64,000 nt of DNA from Anaerovorax sp. IOR16 (GTDB lineage: Bacteria; Bacillota; Clostridia; Peptostreptococcales; Anaerovoracaceae), in the NCBI RefSeq assembly GCF_017168145.1, contig NZ_JADQTL010000009.1, forward strand, positions 806,001 to 870,000, given 5' to 3'. Shown in pieces: positions 21,003-30,643 of the stretch. The notes under the pieces were generated by a model. The model made no database searches and was not told the origin of the DNA. It saw nothing but the letters and a program-made list of their open reading frames with translations. A program made the translations under genes and the position numbers. Position 1 is the first letter of the stretch; the number at the start of each line of letters is the position of its first letter.

Positions 21003-21077
21003 AAATACGAGTAATTAAAATCCATTATTTACCTTTTGACAAGTCGGAATTAATTCTATAAACTAAAAGTAAGCGGT

Positions 21078-21128
21078 GACTAACTAGTTGGTCGCATATT
21101 TTTTTCTTAATGGTTAGCCGTAACTAAC
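21078..21128 (+). promoter_or_regulatory. Two palindromes resembling iron-dependent (DtxR-type) boxes
   Basis: GACTAACTAGTTGGTC (21078-21093) is a near-perfect palindrome. GGTTAGCCGTAACTAAC (21112-21128) resembles the GGTTAGGCTAACC core of DtxR/IdeR boxes. Both lie 95-145 bp upstream of an iron permease gene. The remaining 21129-21222 holds an AAAGGAGG not followed by a clear start codon. Confidence 0.45.
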
Positions 21129-21222
21129 TTTAAAAAATGGAAAGGAGGCATTACGTATTTCTTATTAGAAATTAGATTTTAAAATGATTTAATTATAATT
21201 TTTTTATAAAAGGAGATTGGAA

Positions 21223-22038
21223 ATGGAAACATTTTTACCAGGATATATAATGGGTTTTCGAGAAGGGTTAGAAGCATTCTTGATTGTGGTTATTATCCTT
21301 CAGTATTTAAAGAAAAGCAAAAACGAATCTTTTAGAAAAAACGTTTATTATGGAACTATAATGGGAATTTCTTCTTCCCTTGCTATTGGAGGTATTCTTT
21401 ACATTCTTTCTAAAGCCATTGACAGAATGGACGAAGTTGCAAAGCTATGGGAAAGTGCTGCAAGCTTTATTGCTTTAGTGCTGGTAACAACTTTTATATA
21501 CTGGATGATTAAGCATGGTAGAAACATGGTAACAACCGTTGAAAATAAGGTTAGCACAAATTTATCAGCGTTTGGGATTACCAGCATTGCTTTTATTATG
21601 GTTGCTCGTGAAGGCGTAGAAGTTGCAATATTTACATTTGCAGGAAAATATACAATTATGCCTATCTTATCAGGTATATTAACTGCTATGGTATTGACGA
21701 TATTAATTAATTATTCTCTTGTGAAAGTGAATTTAAAAGTACTATTTAACTTAACATTAGGTTATTTAATCCTTCAAGCAGGTTTCTTACTTGGCTATGG
21801 GATTCACGAAGGACTTTCAGCACTACATGCATTGAATTTAATTTCCAGTGAACATTTATTTTTAGTAAAAGCGTTTGATTTATCAGAAACAATTTTTAAT
21901 CATAAAGAAGGAGTTATTGGACTGCCTTTATATGTGTTGTTTGGATGGTATTCAAAGCCAGAGATACCGCAATTCCTAATGCAATATCTTTATACGTTTT
22001 CACTATTTTACGTTTGGCATAAAGAAGTAAAGAAATAA
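21223..22038 (+). CDS. FTR1-family iron permease
   Basis: A 271-residue polytopic membrane protein with about seven helices. The diagnostic REGLE motif is at residues 13-17 (GFREGLEAF) and a second REGVE at 129-133, as in FTR1/EfeU ferric or ferrous iron permeases. Family members are usually paired with an oxidase or EfeO/EfeB; none is adjacent here, so it may work alone or with distant partners. The ATG at 21223 has AAAGGAG nine bases upstream; an in-frame TTG at 21217 overlaps the ribosome binding site and is unlikely. The iron-box-like palindromes upstream suggest iron repression. Confidence 0.88.
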   Translation: METFLPGYIMGFREGLEAFLIVVIILQYLKKSKNESFRKNVYYGTIMGISSSLAIGGILYILSKAIDRMDEVAKLWESAASFIALVLVTTFIYWMIKHGRNMVTTVENKVSTNLSAFGITSIAFIMVAREGVEVAIFTFAGKYTIMPILSGILTAMVLTILINYSLVKVNLKVLFNLTLGYLILQAGFLLGYGIHEGLSALHALNLISSEHLFLVKAFDLSETIFNHKEGVIGLPLYVLFGWYSKPEIPQFLMQYLYTFSLFYVWHKEVKK

Positions 22039-22045
22039 AAAGTTT

Positions 22046-22075
22046 GGGTTAGATCAATGCATCTAACCCATTTTT
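22046..22075 (+). terminator. Intrinsic terminator
   Basis: GGGTTAGAT pairs with ATCTAACCC around CAATGC and is followed by a T-run. Confidence 0.88.
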
Positions 22076-22187
22076 ATTAAGAAGGATGCGTTGCTATTAT
22101 AGAAATAAAAAGATGCATTAATATTGTAAATTATCAGATAAAAATATGCTAAAATGAAATTATAATAAAACATGAGGGGGTAAGTGA

Positions 22188-22691
22188 ATGAAGATCAGAG
22201 AAGCAAATATTTATGATGTAGAAGATATAAGCCGCATTTATGCACTCAGTTGGAAAGCTGCATATAAAGGAATGGTTCCACAAACATATTTGGACAATTT
22301 AAGAGAAGATTTTTGGGTATCTGCATTTAGTGATTGGATTTCGAATGAAATATTAAATGTAAAAGTGATTTGTGATGAAGAAAAAATGCTTGGGTGTATT
22401 GCATATGGAAAATCAAGAGATGAAAAATTCGAAGATTGGGGAGAAATTGTTTCTTTGTATATGTTACCTCAATATTATGGCAAAGGTTATGGGACAAAAC
22501 TAATAAAAAATGCTTTGAACGACCTGGAATATATGGGCTTTAATAAAATATATTTATGGGTTTTGGAAGAAAATTTTAAAAGTAAAAAATTCTATGAAAA
22601 AAATGGTTTTATCTCAGAAAAAGAGAAATGTTCCTATTTTATCTCAGAAAAAGAGTTGATTCATCTACGTTTTATATATAAAATAAAATAA
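22188..22691 (+). CDS. GNAT-family N-acetyltransferase
   Basis: 167 residues with the GNAT fold. Residues 1-35 (REANIYDVEDISRIYALSWKAAYKG region) are the N-terminal strand and helix. VSLYMLPQYYGKGYGTKLI at about 91-109 includes the acetyl-CoA pyrophosphate loop (Q/R-x-x-G-x-G/A: YGKGYG). The C-terminal FYEKNGF motif is at 141-147. Ribosome binding site GAGGGGG precedes the start. The substrate cannot be deduced. It is monocistronic. Confidence 0.85.
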   Translation: MKIREANIYDVEDISRIYALSWKAAYKGMVPQTYLDNLREDFWVSAFSDWISNEILNVKVICDEEKMLGCIAYGKSRDEKFEDWGEIVSLYMLPQYYGKGYGTKLIKNALNDLEYMGFNKIYLWVLEENFKSKKFYEKNGFISEKEKCSYFISEKELIHLRFIYKIK

Positions 22692-22807
22692 AATTTTATT
22701 TTACACCCAAATAAATATTCTTGTCAATAAAAATTTGATTTATTTTTTTGTTTATGGTAATATATATTCTATAAGAGAGGATATGGAAGATATAGGGGGG
22801 CAGAGAA

Positions 22808-23722
22808 ATGAATCTACTCAATAAACAAGTTTTGCATAAGAGTTTTGGAAAAGGGAGTGTAGTAAAATACACAGATTCTCGTATAGAAATAAATTTTAAA
22901 TCAGGAAATAAAAAGTTTCTTTTTCCTGATGCTTTTGGAAGATTTTTAACTTTAACGGATCCAAAAGCTGCTAATTCAGTAAGTAAAATGATACAGAAAA
23001 AGCAAGAGGAACTTGAGCAGGAAGCATTGATAATTGAAAAAGAAAGAGAAATACAACGGAAAGAACAGCAACTTCTCTTAGAGCGAGAAAGATTTATGGA
23101 AAATTTTAAAGTTCATCCGAGTTCACAGGCAGTTTTTTGGTGCGAAGAAAAAGATTATGATAAGATATTTACTGATTGGAAAGTTTTTACAGGTGTAGCT
23201 AAGAGTGGAAGTAAAAAGGGACAGCCAAATCGGCCAATTCGTCTTAATAAAAATAGTGCTTGCCTTTTAACAGCTAGAAATTCGAATATGTCTGAAAAAG
23301 GTCGCTCTATCATAGGCGTTTTTATGGTAGATGAATCTTTTATCGGTAAACTATGTGAAGACGGATATGTTCCTGCTGATTCACAGTACAGACTGCAGCT
23401 TTCTAAAGAAGAGTCGGATCAATTGCTTTTTTGGAATTATTATTTAAATGAAAAATATCCTAATAATATAACCTGGAATGCTGGAAAGTACCGATATTTT
23501 AATAATATTTGGATGGCTCAGATTCTAAGCGATATTGTTTCGCTGAAAAAGAATCAGGAGGAGAAAGAGTTTGCTCAGCGCTTTTTAGAATATTTTTGTC
23601 GTATGAATCGAATCGACGATAAAGAATTGCCAAAACCTATGGGTGCGTTGATTCAAAATCAAATTAAGATTAAGGGGTATAAGGGTACTTTCTATAAGGA
23701 TGTAATTAGAGCGTCATCGTAA
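22808..23722 (+). CDS. Uncharacterised protein: SH3-like N-terminus, coiled coil, conserved-looking core
   Basis: 304 residues, family not recognised. Residues 8-45 (HKSFGKGSVVKYTD, then FKSGNKKFLFPDAF) resemble the small SH3/Tudor-like barrel found at the C-terminus of some UvrD-type helicases. Residues 60-100 are a charged coiled coil (KKQEELEQEALIIEKEREIQ). Residues 105-245 form a globular domain with motifs QAVFWC, KGQPNRPIRLN, KGRSIIGVFMVDE and KYRYFNNIWMAQIL. The arrangement might bind nucleic acid, but that is a guess. The ribosome binding site is an unusual run of seven G before GAGAAATG. Confidence 0.6.
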   Translation: MNLLNKQVLHKSFGKGSVVKYTDSRIEINFKSGNKKFLFPDAFGRFLTLTDPKAANSVSKMIQKKQEELEQEALIIEKEREIQRKEQQLLLERERFMENFKVHPSSQAVFWCEEKDYDKIFTDWKVFTGVAKSGSKKGQPNRPIRLNKNSACLLTARNSNMSEKGRSIIGVFMVDESFIGKLCEDGYVPADSQYRLQLSKEESDQLLFWNYYLNEKYPNNITWNAGKYRYFNNIWMAQILSDIVSLKKNQEEKEFAQRFLEYFCRMNRIDDKELPKPMGALIQNQIKIKGYKGTFYKDVIRASS

Positions 23723-23742
23723 TCATCGATGATGCTCTTTTG
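23708..23742 (+). terminator. Intrinsic terminator overlapping the stop region
   Basis: AGAGCgTCATCG pairs with CGATGAtGCTCTTTT. The stem starts inside the last codons of the gene at 22808. Confidence 0.75.
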
Positions 23743-23873
23743 TATTCATTTATAAAATTGAATGTTATTGAAAAATAAATATTACTGTTTCTTTTTTAAA
23801 TGGTAAAAAGTGTGTTAAAATGAAGTGTCGTGAATGGACGAAACAAAATTAAATAGATAAAGGAAGTAAGAAA

Positions 23874-24758
23874 ATGAATCCATGTGAAAATAAATACAAT
23901 AATTTAAAAATTGTTTATTACACAGGTACGGGTTGTACCGAAAAAGTTGCAGATTGCTTTTTTGAATCATTTATGCAAAAAAAGTGCTTCACATTTACTG
24001 AAAAAATTACATATAAGATGGAGTATTCATCACAAAAACATGATTTTCTATTATTAATTTTTCCCGTCCATGCAATGAATGCTCCCGATATGGTTTACCA
24101 ATGGATTCGAGATATGGATAAGGTAAATGGAACGTATGCAGCTGTTATTTCTGTATCTGGTGGAGGCGAGATTATACCTAACACCGCATGTAGATTAAAA
24201 AGTATCAAATTACTTGAAGATAAGGGGTATCATATATGCTATGAAAAAATGCTTGTGATGCCTTCCAATTGTATCATACCAACACCTGAGTCTGTTGCAG
24301 CATTACTGATACAAATTTTACCTGATAAAGTATCAAAAATTGTAGAGGATATATTAAATGGTATCGATAATAGAACGACTCCTTATTTTATTGATCGTTT
24401 TTTCACGTTTTGCGGAAGAATTGAAACGTATGGCGCAAAATGGATTGGAAAAAGCATTCAAGTAACAAATAAGTGTAGCGGATGCGGCTGGTGCAGCCAA
24501 AACTGTCCAGCAGGTAATATTACTATGAAAAATGGTATACCGCATTTTGATTCAAAATGCCATCTTTGTTTGAAGTGTATTTACGGCTGCCCTAATAATG
24601 CTCTGTTTCCCAAAATAGCTCGATCTATTATTTTTAAAAAAGGTTTTGATCTTAAAAAAATAAGTCATATTAATGTTGAGGATCAGGAAACGGATATCAT
24701 TAAATTGTGCAAAGGTAATGCATGGAATGGAGTAAAGAAATATTTATCGGAACGTTAA
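23874..24758 (+). CDS. EFR1-type flavodoxin/ferredoxin fusion, second paralogue
   Basis: 294 residues. Flavodoxin-like N-terminal domain with YTGTGCTEKVADCF at about 16-29 (FMN loop, Cys in place of the usual Thr) and ISVSGGGEI near 95-103. Two [4Fe-4S] motifs follow: CSGCGWCSQNCP (about 202-213) and CHLCLKCIYGCP (about 228-239). It is cytoplasmic, with no membrane segment. It is more diverged than the protein at 4789, so it is not a recent duplicate. It lies alone between terminators; no redox partner is adjacent. Confidence 0.88.
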   Translation: MNPCENKYNNLKIVYYTGTGCTEKVADCFFESFMQKKCFTFTEKITYKMEYSSQKHDFLLLIFPVHAMNAPDMVYQWIRDMDKVNGTYAAVISVSGGGEIIPNTACRLKSIKLLEDKGYHICYEKMLVMPSNCIIPTPESVAALLIQILPDKVSKIVEDILNGIDNRTTPYFIDRFFTFCGRIETYGAKWIGKSIQVTNKCSGCGWCSQNCPAGNITMKNGIPHFDSKCHLCLKCIYGCPNNALFPKIARSIIFKKGFDLKKISHINVEDQETDIIKLCKGNAWNGVKKYLSER

Positions 24759-24765
24759 TTTATAA

Positions 24766-24797
24766 AAAAAGTGCTGCTTTAAGGTAGCGCTTTTTTA
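24766..24797 (+). terminator. Intrinsic terminator
   Basis: AAAAGTGCTGC pairs with GGTAGCGCTTTTTT around a short T-rich loop. Confidence 0.8.
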
Positions 24798-24947
24798 TTA
24801 AATAATATAAATAGATGAAATAAGAGAGTTGCAAATACAAGAAATATAAAAATATTAAAAAAAATCCTTAAAAAGAAATCAAAACCCTGTAGTAATTAAT
24901 CTAATATAAGAACGGAATTCTGATTCAAACTAGAAAGGAGCCCTTGC

Positions 24948-25430
24948 GTGATGGACAAAAATGAGTTTGCTGCTCGTATAGAGCTATTAAAAAAGCGACT
25001 TTATCGAACAGCATATTTATATCTTGGTAATGAAGCAAGTGCATTAGAAGCGGTAGACGAAGCCGTTTATAAGGGATTGAAGGCCCTTAATCAGCTGAGA
25101 CAACCTGAATATTTTGATACATGGCTTACACGAATCTTAATCAATGAATGTAAAAAAGAATTAAAAAGACTGACTCGAGTACATCCAATGGAATATCTGC
25201 CGGAGGAAGGAAATGAGGAGTACAATTACGATGTTCTGCCTCTTAAGGAAGCAATCGGGAAGCTTCCGACAGATTTGCGTATGGTAGTGATATTAAGATA
25301 TTTTTCAGGATTTACATTGACGCAGACTGCAGAAAGCCTGAATATACCACAGGGAACGGTTGTTACTAGACAGCGTCGGGCCCTAGAGCTTTTGAAACTT
25401 GATTTATCAGAGGAGGAGGAAGCACTGTGA
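24948..25430 (+). CDS. ECF-type RNA polymerase sigma factor
   Basis: 160 residues. Region 2 is at about 8-70 (LYRTAYLYLGNEASALEAVDEAVYKG and FDTWLTRILINECK, in pieces) and region 4 at about 98-152 (LPTDLRMVVILRYFSGFTLTQTAESLNIPQGTVVTR, in pieces). It resembles the SigV/SigW-like group. GTG (24948) and ATG (24951) are both possible starts after GAAAGGAG. It overlaps the next gene by 4 bp (GTGA), indicating translational coupling with its likely anti-sigma factor. It probably autoregulates, but I could not confirm an ECF promoter. Confidence 0.88.
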   Translation: MMDKNEFAARIELLKKRLYRTAYLYLGNEASALEAVDEAVYKGLKALNQLRQPEYFDTWLTRILINECKKELKRLTRVHPMEYLPEEGNEEYNYDVLPLKEAIGKLPTDLRMVVILRYFSGFTLTQTAESLNIPQGTVVTRQRRALELLKLDLSEEEEAL

Positions 25431-26857
25431 ATCGAAACGACGAATATTTTGAACTCTTAAATGAGTTGGATGATAGCCCTGTTGAGCTTGAATATACACT
25501 TATAAGAGCAGAAAGTAAACTGAGGAATAAGCGAAGGAATCATTTTCTCATTCTTCCGATTAGCAGCATAGCATCTTTTTTGATCCTTTTTACTATATTT
25601 GTAAATTGCTCCATTACTTTTGCTTATGCTTGTGGTAAAATTCCATTGATTAAAGATTTGGCTCAATTTGTAGCATCATCACCATCGTTATCGGCTGCAG
25701 TCGAAAATGAATACGTTCAGCCAATCGAAATGGAACAAACGAAAAATAAAATTGCAGCAAGAGTAGAGTATGTTATTGTTGATCAAAAACAACTCGCTAT
25801 TTTCTATACTCTTGATTCAAGCATTTATTCAAATATAGATGTTACACCTGAAATAAGAGACATTAATGGGAATAATTTTGAGGGTTATTCTATTTCTTCA
25901 GATTCCTTTGACCGTAAAAATGGTGAGTTGAGACAATTGACGGTAGATTTTATGGAAACAAATATGCCGAGTTCAATGCAGCTTATTTTAAAGATACGAG
26001 ATTATGGGAGTATAAATGAAGAAGAACCTTTAGAGGAATCAGAGTTTCTGGATGAGAAGGAAGATTCAAAATATGATTCAATCTCTGAATTAGATTTACC
26101 GGAGCCTGTGGCGGAATTTAATTTTGAACTCAAGTTTGATCCTTTTTTTACAGCGCAAGGAAAGATAATTTCATTAAATCAAAACTTTGAATTGGATGAT
26201 CAAAGATTAACAGTTACCACAATGGAGCTTTATCCCACACACATACGATTAAATTTTGCGGATGATAAAAATAATACAGCATGGCTGAAAGCATTAGAAT
26301 TCTATTTGGTGAATGAAAAGGGAAGACGATTTGAAGCGATTTCCAATGGAATTACGGCTACCGGAAGTATTGATTCCCCAATGATGCAGTCTCATAGACT
26401 CGAAAGCCCATTTTTTTCTAAAAGTAAAAATCTTACTTTATATATTACCGGAGTTACATGGCTTGATAAGGATATGGAAAAAATTCGTATTAATCTGAAA
26501 GAAAAATCTGCAGAGTCTTTGCCTCAAAACATAATATTTGAACATGCTGAACGTCAACGTAATGATTGGATTGTAGGTTTTTCTTCAAAAAGAATAGAAG
26601 AGAATCATTCCTATCAGTTATTTCTAACGAATTATTATGACGAAGAGGGAAAGGAATATTCCTATCATAGTTGGTCATCTGAAACTGGATATTTTGATGA
26701 GATAAAAGAAACGTATATAGAGAATCCGGATCGATTTTATTCAGAGTTTTCTTTACAAGACTATCCTTTTGATGTAGTATATCTATCACCGGTATACTCA
26801 CGTATGGTTCAATTGGATAAACCAATTAAAATTAAAATAAATTTAAATGAGAAATAA
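25427..26857 (+). CDS. DUF4179 transmembrane anti-sigma factor
   Basis: 476 residues with a GTG start overlapping the sigma gene. The cytoplasmic N-terminus (residues 1-35, YFELLNELDDSPVELEYTL) would bind sigma. One transmembrane helix (about 39-62) and a long extracellular part follow, with the DUF4179-type segment (NKIAARVEYVIVDQKQLAIFYTLDS, in pieces) and a C-terminal beta-rich region. An acidic insert lies around residues 190-215. Regulation probably works by signal-dependent loss of sigma binding at the membrane. The partner assignment follows from the overlap. Confidence 0.85.
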   Translation: MNRNDEYFELLNELDDSPVELEYTLIRAESKLRNKRRNHFLILPISSIASFLILFTIFVNCSITFAYACGKIPLIKDLAQFVASSPSLSAAVENEYVQPIEMEQTKNKIAARVEYVIVDQKQLAIFYTLDSSIYSNIDVTPEIRDINGNNFEGYSISSDSFDRKNGELRQLTVDFMETNMPSSMQLILKIRDYGSINEEEPLEESEFLDEKEDSKYDSISELDLPEPVAEFNFELKFDPFFTAQGKIISLNQNFELDDQRLTVTTMELYPTHIRLNFADDKNNTAWLKALEFYLVNEKGRRFEAISNGITATGSIDSPMMQSHRLESPFFSKSKNLTLYITGVTWLDKDMEKIRINLKEKSAESLPQNIIFEHAERQRNDWIVGFSSKRIEENHSYQLFLTNYYDEEGKEYSYHSWSSETGYFDEIKETYIENPDRFYSEFSLQDYPFDVVYLSPVYSRMVQLDKPIKIKINLNEK

Positions 26858-26927
26858 AAGAGAAGAAATGGAAAAACAGAAATAAAAGCTATGAGAATTT
26901 TGCAAGCATTGATAGGAAAGGGGATAG

Positions 26928-27620
26928 ATGAAGAAAATAATTTTAGATAAAATAGAAATAAATATTGAAAAAAAAACAATAAAGCATCTTCATTTATATG
27001 TAAAACCACCACTTGGGGAAGTATTTGTTTCCGCTCCCAAACGATTGAGTGATGAGCAAATTCGAGCTTTCTTGCAATTAAAATTATCTTGGATTAAAAA
27101 GCACCAGCAAAAATTTTTAAACAAACCTATGCCTAAGAAGAGAGAATTCGTATCAGGAGAAACCGTTTGTGTATGGGGGCAAAGCTATCAATTAGAGGTA
27201 ATCTCATCTAATGCTTGTCGCTCCATTTCTTTAGAAGATAATAAAATGATACTAAGGATACATGAAGGAAGTACATTTGAGCAGCGAGAACGTTTGATAA
27301 AGGAATGGTATCGGAAGCAATTACAGGATGCGCTTCCTGCTATCATAGAAAAATATGAAAATAGAATGGGTGTTCATGCAGAGGAATGGAAAACGAAAAG
27401 CATGAAAACCCGTTGGGGAACTTGCAATATCACTGTAAAACGAATTTGGTTGAATTTGAAACTTGCAAAAAAACATCCGATATGTCTTGAATATGTTGTT
27501 GTACATGAATTATGTCATTTGCTTGAGCGAAATCATAATGCAAAATTTAAAGGATATATGGATCTTTATTTTCCTGATTGGAAAGAAGTAAAAAAAGAAT
27601 TGAATAACATTAATAATTGA
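26928..27620 (+). CDS. YgjP-like zinc metallopeptidase (DUF45)
   Basis: 230 residues typical of the YgjP/DUF45 family. The zinc motif HELCHLLERNHNAKF is at about 188-202 (HExxH plus a downstream His), preceded by MKTRWGTCN near 150-158. The N-terminal domain is beta-rich with KHLHLYVKPPLGEVFVSAP. Relatives occur beside type I restriction genes, but no restriction genes are here. The start has AAAGGGG seven bases upstream. The physiological substrate is unknown. Confidence 0.88.
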   Translation: MKKIILDKIEINIEKKTIKHLHLYVKPPLGEVFVSAPKRLSDEQIRAFLQLKLSWIKKHQQKFLNKPMPKKREFVSGETVCVWGQSYQLEVISSNACRSISLEDNKMILRIHEGSTFEQRERLIKEWYRKQLQDALPAIIEKYENRMGVHAEEWKTKSMKTRWGTCNITVKRIWLNLKLAKKHPICLEYVVVHELCHLLERNHNAKFKGYMDLYFPDWKEVKKELNNINN

Positions 27621-27638
27621 AGAATTATTTTTAATTAA

Positions 27639-27668
27639 AAGAGTTTACTAACAATTTGGTGAGAAAAC
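27639..27668 (+). terminator. Intrinsic terminator
   Basis: AAGAGTTT pairs with AAAACTCTT and is followed by seven T. Confidence 0.75.
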
Positions 27669-27800
27669 TCTTTTTTTGTTGTGTCGCTGATAAAATTGTC
27701 ATTAAGAAAAAAACTTTTTTATAGAAACCTTTCTTTAATAGGTTGAAGTTTAAAAAAGAATTAATTTTGATGTGTGTAGATTGTGAAAAAGGAGGATATG

Positions 27801-30482
27801 GTGAAAAATAATATTCAAAAAAAAATGTTCTTATTGTTTTTAATAGCTGTAGTTATATATGTAATGGGAATTCCTTTCCATTCATTTGCAAAGAACGAGA
27901 ATTCAAATGATCTGGCTATAATGAGCGGAGAAGCTTTGGAAGTCTCATTTACAGGAGGAAGAGGTACTCCGGATGATCCTTATTTAATTACGAAAATTGA
28001 AGAATTGCAGTTGATTGGAGGAAATCAAGAATCTTTGAATAAGCATTATAAACTAATGGAAAATCTTGATTTCAATAATAAAGATAGCTATATGGATATT
28101 GCTAATATGTCTGTTTTTACAACGGGCAAAGGGTTTAAGCCAATCGGAGATATTGAAGCAATGGACTTTGATCCGAATGTACATATTCCTTTTAGTGGAA
28201 GTTTTGATGGAAACAATAAAACCATCGCAAATCTTTATATTAATCGGGCGATTTTTGATCCAGATAATATAACAGAAGGTGGGATTACTGTCGGACTTTT
28301 TGGTGGTGTTATGGGAAGTATGAACTCTCCCGTCATAATTAAGGATTTGGAATTATTAAGTCCTAATATTACGGGAGCAAATCGTGTGGGAGCATTGGCT
28401 GCAGCTGCGATGTTTACAAAATTCGAGAATTGCAAAATATCTGGAGGAACTGTTAAAGGAACTGCATTTCCTTCGGCAGAAACAAGCATTGAAGATTTTG
28501 TAGGACGAACAACCTCCACAGGTGGAATGCTTGGTATGACATACGTAAAAGGCAGCGGTATATATCACTGCTCATCCAGTGCGACGGTATACGGCACTGA
28601 TGCTGTAGGGGGACTTGTTGGTTATAATTATGGAAATGAAATAAAGGATAGCTTTTCAACAGGAGATATCACTGGGGATCAATTTATTGGCGGATTAGCA
28701 GGATGTAATATTGGTACAGCCATGAAAATGGGCGGTATGCCTCCTATTTATCGTTTTATTTATTCAAAAATAGAAAATTGTTATGCATCAGGTGCGGTAA
28801 CCGGAAATCGAACTTCATCGGAAAACGGTGTTGGAGGGTTGGTAGGATATAACCATGTTTTTGCTCAAATAAGAAACACTTATTCAACGGGAGAAGTTAT
28901 CGGAAAACAAAATACAGGTGGATTGGTAGGGCACAATAATCTTGGGACAATTGAAAACTCCTATACGACAAGTAATGTTACTGGGAGTACAAGCGTAGGT
29001 GGTCTTGTTGGGTTACATCAGAAAAAACTTGCCGGAGGAACCATGACAACAACACATGGGGCAATTATTATAAGGAATTGTATAGCATTTAACCAAAATG
29101 TTTTATCTTCTGATAATTTTAATATTGGGAAGATTGTAGGAATGTGCAAAGGCGAAGATGTAAAGGTTAACCATTGTTATACCAATGTAGATATGAATAT
29201 TTCTGAACAAGGTGATCATATTGAGAGTGGAATAGAAATATCGAATGAAATATATAAAGACCTCTCTTTTTATAAGAACCTTGTAAATTGGGATACAGAA
29301 AATGGCGGCATGGTTTGGAATTTTAGTAAGATTTGGATTATGGGAGAGAAGGGACCGATTTTTAGGGAGAAAGAAGATTCTTCTGATGAGCAACCAACTT
29401 CCACTAGAAGAAAACGGCATTCGAAAAATGATATAGTATTACCGATATCTCCAAAAGATTTAAAAAACTTAAGAGAAATAAATATTAAAGATAACAGCAA
29501 AATAACACCAGAATTCTTTGAACTTATAAAACAAGGAATGGACATAGATTTCACCGGTAATTTTTACTCATATCATTTTAATGGGAATAATGATGTTGAT
29601 CGAATTGATTCAGATTTTATTGATTTAGGAGTATCAATTTTATCTTTGGATGAAGGAAAGTGGAACACGATAATTGACAAAGATACAGTAAACATCCGTT
29701 TTAATCATAAATCAGAATTTCCGTCTAAAGCAAAAATAACATTACAGTTAAAAGATAATTTAGGAAAGGAAACCTTTGTATATAGATATGATGAAGATAC
29801 AAACAGGCTTGTAATTATCGGGTTATTTAAAACGGGGGATGGCGTAATATCATTTGAAATTGATTATGGTGGTGACTATATTTTAAGTGATTTCATTATT
29901 CCGGAAAAGGATATATATATAGATGAGATTGACGATATTGCATATGTAAGGGGATATAAGAATGGTAGATTTGAACCAGATAAATTTGTCACGAGAGCAG
30001 AAACAGCAACTATTTTATCAAATCTATTGAAAGCAAAGAAATTTAGTGACAATAAAACTTTCAGTGATATTAATATGTGGGCAAAAAATGACATTTTAAA
30101 AATAGAAAGTTTAGGTTATATAAGTGGGTATCCTGACGGTACTTTCCGTCCAAACAGCGGAATTTCGAGAGCTGAGTTCGTAAGGATTATTGTAAATATT
30201 TTTAATGTAGAAAACATAGAATCATATAAAAATGTGCAATTTACAGATATTGAAAACTGTTGGGCAAAGAAGGAAATTGAAATTTGTTACAAACTGGGAA
30301 TTGTCAGTGGAAATGGTAATAAGTTTAGACCAAATGATAAAATTACTAGAGCCGAAGCTGTATCAATTATTAATCGATTGATTCACCGCAATAGTATAAA
30401 AAAAGAAAATCCGTATTATGATTTATCTAAAAATCACTGGGCATATGATGAAATCATGAGTGCTTCTGATAATTTTCAATAA
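27801..30482 (+). CDS. Large S-layer-homology surface protein with GLUG repeats
   Basis: About 893 residues. A signal peptide ends near the sequence IPFHSFA. GLUG-type repeats follow (VGGLVGYNYGNEIKDSFSTG, and at least four further GGLVG or GGLAG units, roughly residues 270-440), as in bacterial adhesins and surface enzymes. An NPxTTE-like middle domain with YGGDYILSDF ends near 705. Three SLH domains (about 715-880; RAETATI, GYPDGTFRPNSGISRAEF, RPNDKITRAEA) and the start of a fourth anchor it to cell-wall polymers. In-frame GTG 27783 and ATG 27798 also exist; GGAGG at 27791-27795 best fits GTG 27801. Its terminator now holds an insertion sequence. Confidence 0.88.
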   Translation: MKNNIQKKMFLLFLIAVVIYVMGIPFHSFAKNENSNDLAIMSGEALEVSFTGGRGTPDDPYLITKIEELQLIGGNQESLNKHYKLMENLDFNNKDSYMDIANMSVFTTGKGFKPIGDIEAMDFDPNVHIPFSGSFDGNNKTIANLYINRAIFDPDNITEGGITVGLFGGVMGSMNSPVIIKDLELLSPNITGANRVGALAAAAMFTKFENCKISGGTVKGTAFPSAETSIEDFVGRTTSTGGMLGMTYVKGSGIYHCSSSATVYGTDAVGGLVGYNYGNEIKDSFSTGDITGDQFIGGLAGCNIGTAMKMGGMPPIYRFIYSKIENCYASGAVTGNRTSSENGVGGLVGYNHVFAQIRNTYSTGEVIGKQNTGGLVGHNNLGTIENSYTTSNVTGSTSVGGLVGLHQKKLAGGTMTTTHGAIIIRNCIAFNQNVLSSDNFNIGKIVGMCKGEDVKVNHCYTNVDMNISEQGDHIESGIEISNEIYKDLSFYKNLVNWDTENGGMVWNFSKIWIMGEKGPIFREKEDSSDEQPTSTRRKRHSKNDIVLPISPKDLKNLREINIKDNSKITPEFFELIKQGMDIDFTGNFYSYHFNGNNDVDRIDSDFIDLGVSILSLDEGKWNTIIDKDTVNIRFNHKSEFPSKAKITLQLKDNLGKETFVYRYDEDTNRLVIIGLFKTGDGVISFEIDYGGDYILSDFIIPEKDIYIDEIDDIAYVRGYKNGRFEPDKFVTRAETATILSNLLKAKKFSDNKTFSDINMWAKNDILKIESLGYISGYPDGTFRPNSGISRAEFVRIIVNIFNVENIESYKNVQFTDIENCWAKKEIEICYKLGIVSGNGNKFRPNDKITRAEAVSIINRLIHRNSIKKENPYYDLSKNHWAYDEIMSASDNFQ

Positions 30483-30497
30483 TCTATTTTAAAAGGA

Positions 30498-30528
30498 AAA
30501 TGAGCTTGCTAGTTAAGCGAGCTCATTT
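30498..30528. repeat. Target-site duplication, left copy (terminator hairpin)
   Basis: 31 bp, identical to 32117-32147 and exactly one stem-loop: 13 bp (AAATGAGCTTGCT against AGCGAGCTCATTT, one T-G) with a 5-nt loop AGTTA. It was the shared terminator between the SLH gene and the minus-strand response regulator. Confidence 0.95.
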
Positions 30529-30643
30529 CAGACTGTAGACAAGGATATCTCTATCTTTGCCTACAGTTTTTTTTACATAATGTAATACATTTTATTGTAT
30601 TTATGGTAAAATATATGTATAAATACATGGAGGTATTTGCTTT

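Noticed and set aside
26490-26825. Minus-strand 111-codon frame inside the anti-sigma gene
   Set aside because: It is antisense to a well-supported gene and has no ribosome binding site.
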